A DNA stretch of 64,000 nucleotides from NCBI GenBank assembly GCA_958450365.1, contig CAUEEP010000458.1, forward strand, positions 62,001 through 126,000, given 5' to 3'. The position numbers and the translations under genes were made by a program. This DNA is from Mesorhabditis belari (taxonomy: Eukaryota > Nematoda > Chromadorea > Rhabditida > Rhabditidae). Position 1 is the stretch's first letter, and each line of letters begins with the position of its first letter. The notes beneath the pieces are model-generated. The model was given only the letters and a program-made list of their open reading frames with translations, was not told where the DNA came from and ran no database searches. Shown piece by piece: positions 47,901 to 59,900 of this stretch.

Positions 47901-50900
47901 GAGGCGATAGATGTTTTCGTTAAAAGTTTACTCTAAAACATCTCATACAAATTTAGCCCGTGAACGAGCGCGCCGAAAAGCAGCCGAAGTCACAGCAGCA
48001 ATTCTGTCAATGTACGAGCAAGATAGCCGAGAGAAAAAGATCACCGAAAAGGAGCGGATGGGGAAGAAAACCGCGGTCACAATGCCCACCTACAGTAGTC
48101 TCTATTCGGGAACAAGTTAGCTGAATATTCATATTTATACAAATAGCTTTCAGCTCGTCCAATTGCCTCTACTGTCGACTCATTGACATACTCGCAACCA
48201 AGTGCAATTGTTAGCCAAGGTGAACTTAAAAACGGGTTACAATTCCTAATATAAAAGTACGGCATAGCTATTGTAATCTCAGTTTTCTACAGTAAGCTTA
48301 TAGCCTACAGTAAGCTTTACTTATTATGCAAATATCTTTAGGCTACGTGGTGCCGACCTACTCTTTCTCGGATCTTCCATCCACTTCAACCACAGTTACA
48401 GCCACTTCATCGATTAGCACCGTTCAACCGGTGTTTACTTCAACAATGTCCTCTTCAACGGTTCGGCCGATCCCCTCGACAAGCACTTCGTACGCATGGC
48501 CTGCACCGGAAGTCTCGAGAACAAGTTCGTTGAAAAAGAAAAAGGCTTTCGGGAAGACGAACTACTCAATTTAGTTACTGTTTAAGTAAAACAATAGTCG
48601 AATGGGATCTAGAACTTGTACAAAAATACAGCTAAATTTAGCTAAATTTAAAGGCAAAGATCCCATTGATCCAAAATTGATCTCAAAGCGACAAAGCCGG
48701 CTCGGTCGCTCATCTCTCCTCCCCTTTACGGATTCCCAAAAAGAAAGCCCTATATACCAAGACGATTTGCCAGACGTGGAACGATTACCCGGCAACCAAA
48801 AAGAAAACTTCGCCAGGGATTAGGCTTAAGCTTAGGCCTAGGGATTTCTCTTGCTTTATAGATGACCCAAAAGATATTCAGCTGTGAATTTGTGCCTGGG
48901 GTCGGGAAATCGATTAGCTAGCTATTCGTATTAAAAACCTTGGTTAAAGAAGCAGCTAAAGTTTGCTGATTCAAGAATACTGGATAAATTTCAAGAAGTT
49001 CAGGCAATTGTAGGCCGATTACAAGCCGATTGAATTTTTTAAACGCTTTAATTCAGCTTCATCCACTTTGCCGAAAGCAGCTGTTGCTCCAACGACAGCT
49101 GTGCCTCGCGAGCAGCTCATTCCTGCTACACAGCCAAGAGCCAAGACTCCTGAACAGGAATTGGTATTAGTTTGTATATACTGTAATCTAGAGGATCGTT
49201 GCGTAGTCTAGATGATCGTTGCGTAGTCTAGAGGATTGTTGCGTAGTCTAGAGGATTGTTGCGTAGTCTAGAGGATAGTTGCATAGTCTAGAGGATTGTT
49301 GCGTAGTCTAGATGATCGTTGCGTAGTCTAGAGGATTGTTGCGTAGTCTAGATGATCGTTGCGTAGTCTAGAGGATTGTTGCGTAGTCTAGAGGATTGTT
49401 GCGTAGTCTAGAGGATTGTTGTGTATTCTAGAGGATTGTTGCGTAGTCTAGAGGATCGTTGCGTAGTCTAGAGGATTGTTGCGTAGTCTAGAGGATTGTT
49501 GCGTAGTCTAGAGGATTGTTGTGTATTCTAGAGGATTGTTGCGTAGTCTAGAGGATCGTTGCGTAGTCTAGAGGATTGTTGTGTATTCTAGAGGATTGTT
49601 GCGTAATCTCTGAACCGTTTTCGTTCGGTTCACGAGATCACAAGAAAATAGGTACAGTGATTTGTTGACTACACAACGCTCCTCTGGCATGTATTCTATT
49701 TTATTCTATTATTAAGATTGTACTATTAACTTCTTATCTTCTATATCATTTTAGTTGGAGAGTGTTTATGGAGGCACATCGGACTCGTATCGATTAACGA
49801 AATTCTTATACGATACAAGCATCATTGAGACGAGTAGAGGTGAATACTATTCCAATAGTTGATAAATTGAAATTTTTAATGATTTTCAGAGTTGACAACC
49901 AGCCTCTCCCCGTCGCAACACTTGGTCGGATCATCCGCCGATGCGCACTCACCATCATTCCTCATTCAGGTAAAAGTTTTTATTACAAATTCTAATATGC
50001 GAGTTTTAAGTGATAAAACTAAGAAGAAGTTGTTGATTAATTGAAGAAATTGATTCATTTTCAGGACATGAAACCTTCATCTGTGCTTGGAAATGAACTC
50101 GATCAGGAGAAAACGCCTGAAGATGGGACACCAAGGTTGGGGTTGGGGTTTCGAATTGCACAACTGTTGCACAAATATGAACAAGAGATCTTTTGAGCAG
50201 GGTTTTAGGCTCAAAAGTTAAGCTAGATTAAGCCAGGCTTCTGGTAAACCAAATCAAGTCAAATAAGGTCAAAAGTCAAGTCAGAAACTGGCTTCTACCC
50301 TGCCCACTTGTCTGCTCTCTTGCTCTGATAGTTTATTATCTTAAATATATCTAGTAAATTTTAAATTCACTACCAAAATTTTGTACTTACTAAGCAGCTC
50401 TTGGAGCTTTGGTACTAGGCAAAAAAAAATAAAATAGAACTAGAAATGAGAATACAGGACTATAGTACTAGAGCCTAATAGCAAGGCTTGCTATTAGTAC
50501 CATGAAATAGTATGAGAGCCCAATAGCAAGGCTTGCTCTAGTACCATGAAATAGTATGAGAGCCTAATACCAGATCCTAATGTCAGGACCCAATAAAAGA
50601 GCTTACGAGGGAATGTCAACTGGTGCCCAAATGACGTTTGTCACTGGTGTCCAACAGAAACGGAAAGCAGATTCGGAATCGGCGTTGAATTTTGCGTCAA
50701 ATAACCCGTGGCACATGCCATTTGGCGACCAAATCCAGTTAATATTCCCTTGTTGATATTCCCGAGTGTCAGGCTCCCACCAAAGCTATTCAAAAGGATT
50801 CTATTGGGTTGGGGAGAATTTGCAAATTTTGGCAAAATCTGTTATATTTTAATCAAGTTTCTTATGCAAAAGTTATTGGGTTGGGGAGAATGAGTCGGCG

Positions 50901-53900
50901 CCGAAAATGAAAAAAATGTCTAAAACTTGAATTCGACTTCGTCAAATAATATGCGTTTGATACTCATAGAATGGTTAACTAATTCTCTACAAAATCACAT
51001 TTAAAAGAAAATTCAAACAGCGCCTCCGCTCAAGAAAAAGCCATTTTTTCACAAAAACTACAAACTGTGATCTAGAAAAAACCATTGGTGGGATCTTCCT
51101 GCAAATTTGGCAACTTAAGTAATTCAATGTGCTCTATCTTTTTTATATAAACACCAAAGAAGGTTTATGTGAAAGAAACTGTTCAAATGATGAGTCGGAC
51201 TCTTTGCCATTTTAACCAGCTGCGTTTCGAAGTTCATAAACTCCACGAAAGAAAAGCTTTGTGGAATCTCTCAAAAGTGATTTTGTAGAGAAATAGTGGA
51301 TCCTTTTGATGAAACCAAACGTATGTTCAAAGAAGGCTTTATGTGTGCAAAAAGTCCCTTTAAAGTTTGGCGCCGACTCATTCTCCCCAACCCAATAACA
51401 ATATGATCTGTTAATCAGTATAAACTTGCAGAATCGAATAGTATTATTCTATTCTGCGAATCAGAATAGACTCAGAGCGTGCGTGAAATCGGAGAGCCGC
51501 GAGAGTGTCCCTTCCGAATCAAAATCCTTTCCCCTTTTCAGACTGAAACGATCACCGGGTATGCTTCTTCCGAATGAGTATCCCCCTTCAACTTCTTCTC
51601 AATTACCCTCAGCGTGGCTACCTTGGAACCCAGCCAGCATCCAGCCAAGTTTGTTGTGAATTTGAAATTGAGAGCTGAAATTTTAGATCAACCGGAAAGT
51701 GCCCTTGCGGAACCGCATGCTAAAGTAAGTAAAAATCAGAGAAGATTACAATAACAGATAACAAGATAATCAATAACAAGATTAATAAAGATTTTTCAGT
51801 AGTCTGGTCTTGTTAGTTCAAGTTTTAAATGAAGTACAGTAAGGCTTACGGTAGCCTAGCCTAGCATTAGACTAGTCTAGTATCAAGAGAATCCTTTAGA
51901 TGTCAAAACTCGAAGATCAACTCATCAACACTGTTCACCCGCAAGGTGCAATCGATACCACAACAATGCCCATCGATTCTCTGCCATTCACCGTTGAGAA
52001 CACAATGCAAGAGCTCTCGAGTGCCTACAATTGGATTAAAGAGATCGAGGTTTGAAGTTAGATTTGACAATGATCAGATTTGACAATTGCAATATAAAGC
52101 GTACATGTTAGAAACTTTTTCAAGGATTAAGAAGAAAAAGAAAATGATCAAATTGATCGTAATGGTCTGTTTGTAGGTCTGTTTTAATAAAATCCAGAAT
52201 TTCTAGATTAAACATTTCCCAAGCTCTTCGTAATTCCGCTTTTATCAACGCTAATATTTCGGCACAAGAAAGCCAACTTAAGTTAAAATCGACAAAAGTC
52301 AGAGAAAAGTCAGAGAAAAGTCAGACAAAATTGAGGCATACTGTAGCTTAAGTCTAAGCTCGCATTAAGTCCAATTTCGCATTATCTCTAGCCAGTTTTT
52401 CATCACAATTTCACCAACTAGTTCTTCAAACTTTATTCATTCATCAAGCTCACTCTTCTTAAATAGAATAAGTACTAAATGAGTACTAAAGTTATAGCAA
52501 CGAGTTATAGCAACGAGTTATAGCAACTAGTGATATCAACCAGTTATATCAAATTCTCAAATATTATTCTATTTATTGTTTTGTAACACATTGTCTGTCT
52601 TTAGAGAAAGAGTCAATTAAATTCAGCGCAAAGCATCAAACAAAACAGAGCTCAACAGACAGAAATAGCATTTAAACTGTTATAAACTTTGTTGTAAACT
52701 CATGTAACTAGTTTAAACATTGCTAAGCTTTTAATCACCACTAAATTCCAATATTTAAGGTGTTCCGCTAAAGAATTCATTGTCTCCACCCTTTTCAAAC
52801 CTCTTCAGCTCAAGAGAAGAGCAGCAGTTCTAATTGCCACCACCGTTGCTCTTTTCTTTGACAAGAAAGGCTCCTTCTATATACGGATACTTCTTTTGCT
52901 CGTCTTTTTCCTTTTTCTTTCCTTTTTCTTTCCTTTTCTTCACACCCTCACCCTCTTTTCATATGATATTTGGCTGTGCTTTTGGGGCCCAGTCCGTCTT
53001 CTCCTTCAATCTCGAACCCCTCTTTTCTTCAGCTTTAGCCCTAGCCACTACCCTTCTACGTTTTCTACATCTTTCCCCCCATTTCCCCGTTTTGCACAAC
53101 CCCTTCAGCCATTCCTTCAGTTCTCTCCATTTTCTTACGCATTCCAGCATCTTCATTTTCATCCCCCTTTTCTCTTCTTCTGTTTTCCACCAATCCCCAA
53201 ATATTTCATGATTAGTGCCTTTGAATTTTTACGATCTTCACCAATATTCTGATTCTAAAGGTTCTAGAAATTCTAAAGGTTCTAAAGATTCTAAAGATTC
53301 TAAACAAGTACGAGACGAGGATGTTGCCAGCTGGTAAAGATTTTAGTTTGAAAGGACTGTTTAAGAATCGGGAAGAGATTCAGTATCTTGTGCCCTGTAT
53401 TTTCCCCCTAGCACATCCAGAAACTAGAAGAGTTTTAACTTGACTGACTCAAGAGAGTTTAAAGTCAATTTTAACTTGACTGACTGAGTCAATTTTAACT
53501 TGACTTGACTCAAGAGAGTTTCAAGTCATTCAAACTAGGCAAAAAGCTTAATTATTTCATTTCAATACAGAAGAAAACTATTCAAAACAAACTGAGTTTT
53601 GTAGAATTTCTAATCAATTCAAGGAGTATTGATGCAAGAATGGTTTTGTATCATCTGGCTGTTGATGTATTGATGCAAGAATATCATTTGGCTGTTGTGA
53701 GATAAGGTTTTTGATTGGAAGAATGTTTACAAGATGTAATAGTTCCCATTTAGGCATTTTTTTTTTGATAGAAAGATGGTTTACAAAAGATAATACTTCA
53801 CATTTCGACATTTTTGGTAATACTTACTTGCCACTTTATCTTTTAGAACTTTCGCTCACTTCTGGTTCAATTTTTCTTTCAAACTTTACCAGTTTACCAT

Positions 53901-56900
53901 TTTCAATCGCTGATTAACTCGATTTTTTCCGAAAATTCAATCACTTTTTCTTGAAAATTTAACTTTTGCATAAGAAAATTGATAAAAAAAGAACAGATTT
54001 TGTCAAAATTTGCACTTTTTTTGATTGAAAAACTAAACAAATGCCATTCTTTTTCATTTTTTTTCTAGTAACTATGCAAAAAATAGGTTCCAAGCAATTT
54101 TCTAACCAATTTTTTTCCACACACTCACTCAAATATTCCGTGAATTCCGTTTATGTTTTGGTAAAAGACGAAAAAAAGATATTCAGAGAGAAGAAAAGCA
54201 AAGAAATATGAGAAGAAAACGTTTTTTTTTTAAGAAAAACTAAACAAATGCCTTTCTTTTGCATTTTTTTTCTAGAAAAGTGTTCCCTTTTCTTGCTCCC
54301 AGTGGGTTTTTGGTGATTTTTCAGCTTCCTCTCTTCTTCCTCTTTTGCACAAATGGATCCATTCACTTCAGAAAACGGCTAAAGCCGAAATCTGATAAAT
54401 CTGTATTTCCTACTATGCTCTGTTCAGGTAGAATAATATCTAGATGATAAGAATAATATCTAGATTCTTATCATCTAGAATCATTTTGTGATCAATCTAT
54501 GGCTTAACTTCTTATTGCTTGGTTCGATGTGAGCTAGTTTTGGCCAGTCAAAAAGCTCAAGCTAAACTAATTGTAAGAATAGTTTGGTTTGGCTTGGTTA
54601 AATCAAATCCACAACGTCTAGAAACAATCCTGTTCTAGCTTACCAGAACTCAGAACCAGAACCAGAACTAGAACCAGAACCAGAACTAGAACCAGAACTA
54701 GAACCAGAACTAGAACCAGAACTAGAACTAGAACCAGAACTAGAACCAGAACTAGAACTAGAACCAGAACTAGAACTAGAACTAGAACCAGAACCAGAAC
54801 CAGAACTTTCTATAGATTCAATAGATTTAGGTTTCATTTAACTTCAATTATAACTCAGTGGTTCAAGAGTTTCTACCAAATTCAAAAATATAAAATCAGT
54901 AAACAATTAGTTAAAAGGTTTCAATAGGATATATGAGACTTAATAGATTTGCTTAACTATAAGATGACAGCTTTGCAAACCTTTGAAATTCCCTATTTTC
55001 TAGGATGATGCGTGCTCGGTGGGCTCAGGTCAGAGTGAAATGGGTCGGAGGAAACTCCCCTCGGTACCCCCATTGCAACAAACAACACCAACCACACAAC
55101 AGACAACTCCAGCTGTCATTCGTAAGTTTGTATATTGATTTAATGTTAGAAAAGATTCAAAGAATTTCACTTTTCTTTCAGGTATATCTTTTTAAAGGTT
55201 TTCTCAAAGAGTTCTCAAAGAGTTCTCAAAGTTCTCAAAGAGTTCTCAAAGTTCTCAAAGAGTTCTCAAAGTTCTCAAAGAGTTCTTTTCTAAGTTGAAC
55301 GCATTTCTTTTCGATCCCTTCCCAAGGGATTGTGTTTAAAAAGCGTTTAAAAAGCAATAGAAACTCGAGATTAGAATTCTTTGTCCCTGAGCGGAAAAAT
55401 GCTTTTGGGTAATGCCTTTTGGGTAAGTAAGTCTTTCTCTTTTCTCATTTTCTCCCAAATTGCTCTCTTTTACCTTTTTTGATCTAGCTGAAAGGAAAAT
55501 GGGAGAGTTAAAGGGAGAATTCATTGCCGAGAACGCCCGTTAGCATTTTCGAGGAGTCACTCTTTTCTGATCTCAACTCGAGCTTGGGTTGGTTTACTTT
55601 TAGGCAATGTCTTTGTATTTTTTCTTTTTGAAATTGACTACTCAACTTAGTGAACTGTTTATGCAATAGATAGAAATAGAAATCCCTAGAATTCAATGTT
55701 ATAAATAGAAATTTAAATAGTCAAAAAAATGACATAAAAATAGCGCCGCTGTGACTCGATTCTGGTTAGTTTTGCAATTGTTTTCGAAGTTTTAAAAACG
55801 AATTCCGTTTCTAGTATGAATTTTTGTTTATACAATAAGATTTAAGATTAAAAAAAAGCTTTAGTCTTTGTCTATTTATTGTCTTTCTTTTCTTTTGTTT
55901 TCTTTTGTTTTCTAGTCTATCACTAGGAATTCCCGGTGGATGAGTTAGCTTCTTCTCCTCCTTCTCCTCAACTTCTCTTTTCCCCAAAAGATTTGGCCAT
56001 TCAAGAACAAATTGGATGAAGAGAGTGAGAAAATAAAGGAGAAAAAGTAGTGAGTGTGGTTGTAGCTTCTTTTGGAGACTTCTTTTGAGATTTCTTTTGA
56101 GAAGAAGAAGAAAATCGAGATGTTGTTTGGGTAATGGATAGCCTTTTCTTTTTTTAGCTTGAATATTTCATTTTTCTAATGCTCATCTACGATTTCTGAT
56201 AATTTCTGTTTATTTATATGTTTTGTTTATGTTTTTGAAAGTTTTCTCAAGAAATTTAACTCTGCTTTAGGCTTTATGCTCAACCATTGAAACATACCCT
56301 TTCTAATGCATTGAATTTCTTTAGTTTCCACATAGCATCAGGAATTCAGTGCACCAGAAAGAGTGTGTTTATGCAATAGGGACTATTTAAACCAGTAATT
56401 GGTCATTTCATTAGATTTTTAGTGCTTTTTGATGCTTTTTGATGCTTTTTAGCGATTTTTAGCGATTTTTAGCACTTTTTTGTCAAATCAAAAGCAAACT
56501 TTATTCTAAAAAACATTAAAAACTGAAAAATAAGCCATATAAATAGTTTCAATAGTGACAAAAAACCAATTATTCACGAAAATATCCATTCAAAAACCTT
56601 CATTGACATCACTTTAAAACATCAACTCTTTCCGCTTCATCTAAGCAAAAATTCCCATCAGAGAAACGAGAAAAAACGGGAAAAATGCTGCAAAAAAACT
56701 AAAAAAAAAGAGAAAAAAATGGGGGGTGAATGAAGCCAAGTATCGATCAAGTGCTGGGGGGACCTTTCTAGGGGTGGAAAGAGGCTTCATTGGTTCCGCT
56801 ATGGGCCAGCCTTGAGCGAGAAACTGGACTGGAAGAGGGTCCCTTTTGGTATCCGCGGGAGTGGGGACAGAGCTCCCCCAGCTTTTTCTCCAATGGCCCA

Positions 56901-59900
56901 GCTTTTTTTGGGCTTTCCACGTGTGTGTCTATCCGATTCTTCTGCGGGGCTCAGGATGTCGGCTCTTCACTCCATCCCATTGCCCTCACACATACTTTTC
57001 CGCTCAAGAGCCCCACTTTCCAGAAAAAAAAAGGAAAGAGCCTTTTTTTACTTTGGAAAGAGTTAGACTTTGCTTTTTCCTTCAACTAGATCAACTTTTC
57101 TTCGATTTGCATATGTTTTCGCTTCACGGAGCACTTGGATTTACGAGAGTTTGATGGCTTTTTAGAACTCTGCTTAGATCTAGATTCTTAGGGGTTTTCT
57201 TGAAATTTGAAATAATCTAGATAACAGGAATCAAATGCAAATTGGAAAATAAACTGAATTCAAAGTTCAAGGTTCTCTAAAGCTGACAGGAGCTACAGGG
57301 TTGAGGCTCAAGCTCCTGAAATAGAGATAGGTTGTTGAAAAAGGATATTAGATGGATTTCTAGGCTTCTAGAAGTATTTGTACTTATTTCTGAATTGTAT
57401 TACCAATGCCGAAAGAAATCACAAATACTTTTGACGTACTTTTGTGACTTTGTTTATCATTTTAAATCCAAATTTCTTTATCATTTGCTCAGCTGTCATA
57501 AAAAAAACTAAAACTCATTGTAAACTATTAAAGTTGTTTCTAATATGACTTCTTATTTTTATCCTTTTTCTCCTCCTTGACAACAAACCAAATTTACATA
57601 AATTTTCGCCTAAAACCCTCCATTTCCTAGCACTTTTCTCCCATAGCGTGACCCGGCTTTACACGTCAAAAATTCGCAGATTTTCAAGGGGCTGTCAATC
57701 AAAAATTGAAAGCCAAATACATTTCTCCGTTTCTGAATATCTTAACAAGTTGGGTTTTCTGATTTTCCAATTCCAATTCGAAATGTTTCCAGGCGGTGCA
57801 TCCACGACTGCACCCCAAATCGGGCCGTTCGGCGGCTCGATGTCTGGCTCGATCTGGCCACCCAGTCATCAGCAATTCGGCGCCACCCCGACCACCGCTT
57901 GGGCTTCGACTTTCACATCAACAGCTCTGGTGGGTGAAATCGTTGAGTCAGTTGATGCAGCTGATGCAAATCTTGTGAATCTCTATCTGTTTACAAGTAG
58001 CTCACTAGTGAACAGATAGGTTCAAAAACCAAATTTCTGAGTCATGAATGGCTTACTAGTTAATCAAGGGTCTTACCAAATCTGGAGTTTAGCCTAGCTC
58101 TGATCCAGCTACGATCTTAAGCTACGAGCCAATTTTTTTTGGCTCATAGTAGCTTGCTCTTCAGAATTGGCTTTCAGGGATCCTGAAGCAAATCTGTTTT
58201 TGACCTAGCTTCACTCAGCTCTCAGCTCAGGCTGAGTTAATCGACCATTTGATCTGTTACAGCTTATTGGAATATTTCTTTGCTATCAAATGTCTTTTCT
58301 TGCTCAAAGCACATCCAACCCTTCCACTTCAACTCTAGTTTCCATATCTTTCAGTCAACCTCGACACCATTCGGCGTCAACAATCAGCCGTCCACAATTC
58401 TCCCATCTGTTCTCTCTCGTCCATTAGGACCCTACTCGTCGAGTCTCCTTGGCCAGCAACAAACCCAGCCACAACACCATGTCTCGTTCGCTGATCAAGG
58501 TTTGAACCTATAGCAAACCAAGTCATCAAGTCAACCAAACCATCAAATCCGAATTCTCAATGATCTTTCAGAGCTCCGATCGGGCAGAACCACCCCGCTG
58601 GCGTCAGCCTTTGCCCAACAACTCTACCTCAGCAGTTCGGCTCCACCCACCGCTACATCTACCACTCAATTCAATCTTTTCTCATCAAACATGACAACAC
58701 CTTTTGCAGCAATGCAATCGGTAAGTGTTTTCCAAAAAATTCTTTGACATTTTTCTAGAAAACGGGATCGATCGGCTCACAAACGGGAAGCAGCACGGTG
58801 ACTGGGCTTGGCGCTTCCACTCTTCAATCGCACTCATTTGCACCGGTGAGGAATAGACTTTGAGCAGAGTCTCTATCAAGTTAAGAAATACGATTTTTAA
58901 GAATGAGTCTCTTTAATTTAACGAGCTGTATTGTAACCGCGGATGATTTTGAACGTTTCCCCAAACTTTCAGAGCACTCAACCCGGTCATCCCGGTCTTT
59001 CCTCTCAACCCGGCTCCGCGATGGGCTCAATGATCGATTTGACGAGTCGACCGCAATCATCGTGTTCGGCTTTGTCAACCGCTCGCACATTCTACGATCC
59101 AGCAATCCTCCCTGGTGCTCAGATCACAGCTTCAGCAAACCCGAAGAAGCAGACTTTCAGGTTTTTTTATCGTTAATTATCTAAATAAAGATTTAAACTT
59201 AAAGTACTTATTGTTATAGTTAGTGATTTCATCACCCAAGCAAGTATGGTTCAGATTTTACGACCAGACTTTATTTTTAAAGAAACAAATGCCTGCTAAA
59301 TGGTGGATGTAACGAGAAATCAATGTTTAGGCACAAATTAGCAAACTGAACTTGTTTCCTGAAAAGAAAAATCTACCTGTAACGTAGCTACTTTAAACTT
59401 TAACTTACTACAGCCGAAAAGCCGGGGATTTTCTTCTATTTCTTCCTTTCTCTTCCCTCTTGTATTTCCTCTTTCTTTGGCAAGAAGATATCAGATAGCT
59501 CAGTGGCTAGAGCATCTTTCTGGAAAGCTAAAAAGGTCGAGGGTTCAATCCCCTCTCCGGAAATCATTCTTTGCCATTCCTTACTTTACTTTCTTACTAT
59601 TCTTTCTTTCTTAGCTTTCTTAGCTTATCACCTGTTATTCATCTCAAAACTGAGATTCACTTCTTTAATATATAAATTTGATTTCAGACCGGTCTCCTCG
59701 ATTTCCCACCATAAACATCGTGCCTCTCAACAATCGAAAATTCCGAACACTCTGGCAAGGGTTTTGTTGAAGAAAGAATTGAAGGTATTTGCAGAATTTC
59801 CATTCAACAGCTTTAGTCTTAATATAAAGCTGTTCTTAAGAGTGTACTTCGTGCTTGAAAATTGGAAACATACTCTTCCAAAATGAATTCGAATTTCCAA

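Larger units (their letters stand above)
52050..55003 (+). other. Intron 48, 3.0 kb
   Basis: Holds a pyrimidine-rich, GC-richer block at 52745-53215, tandem repeats (GTTATAGCAAC near 52490, TTCTAAAG near 53250, AGAACCAGAACT at 54640-54806) and otherwise AT-rich sequence. The 54640-54806 array (about 28 six-base units) also reads as Ser/Gly repeats on the minus strand, without meaning. No gene seen. Confidence 0.75.

Noticed and set aside
52834..53252. Open frames rich in Phe/Ser/Pro in intron 48
   Set aside because: They arise from pyrimidine-rich sequence and overlap in several frames; none links in phase to exons 48 and 49.
54640..54837. Minus-strand Ser-Gly repeat frame
   Set aside because: Translation of the AGAACC/AGAACT array; no other coding sign.
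56790..57154. Three overlapping frames of 84-102 codons in intron 49
   Set aside because: All three plus frames are open at once because of GC-rich sequence; no splice sites place any of them in the gene.
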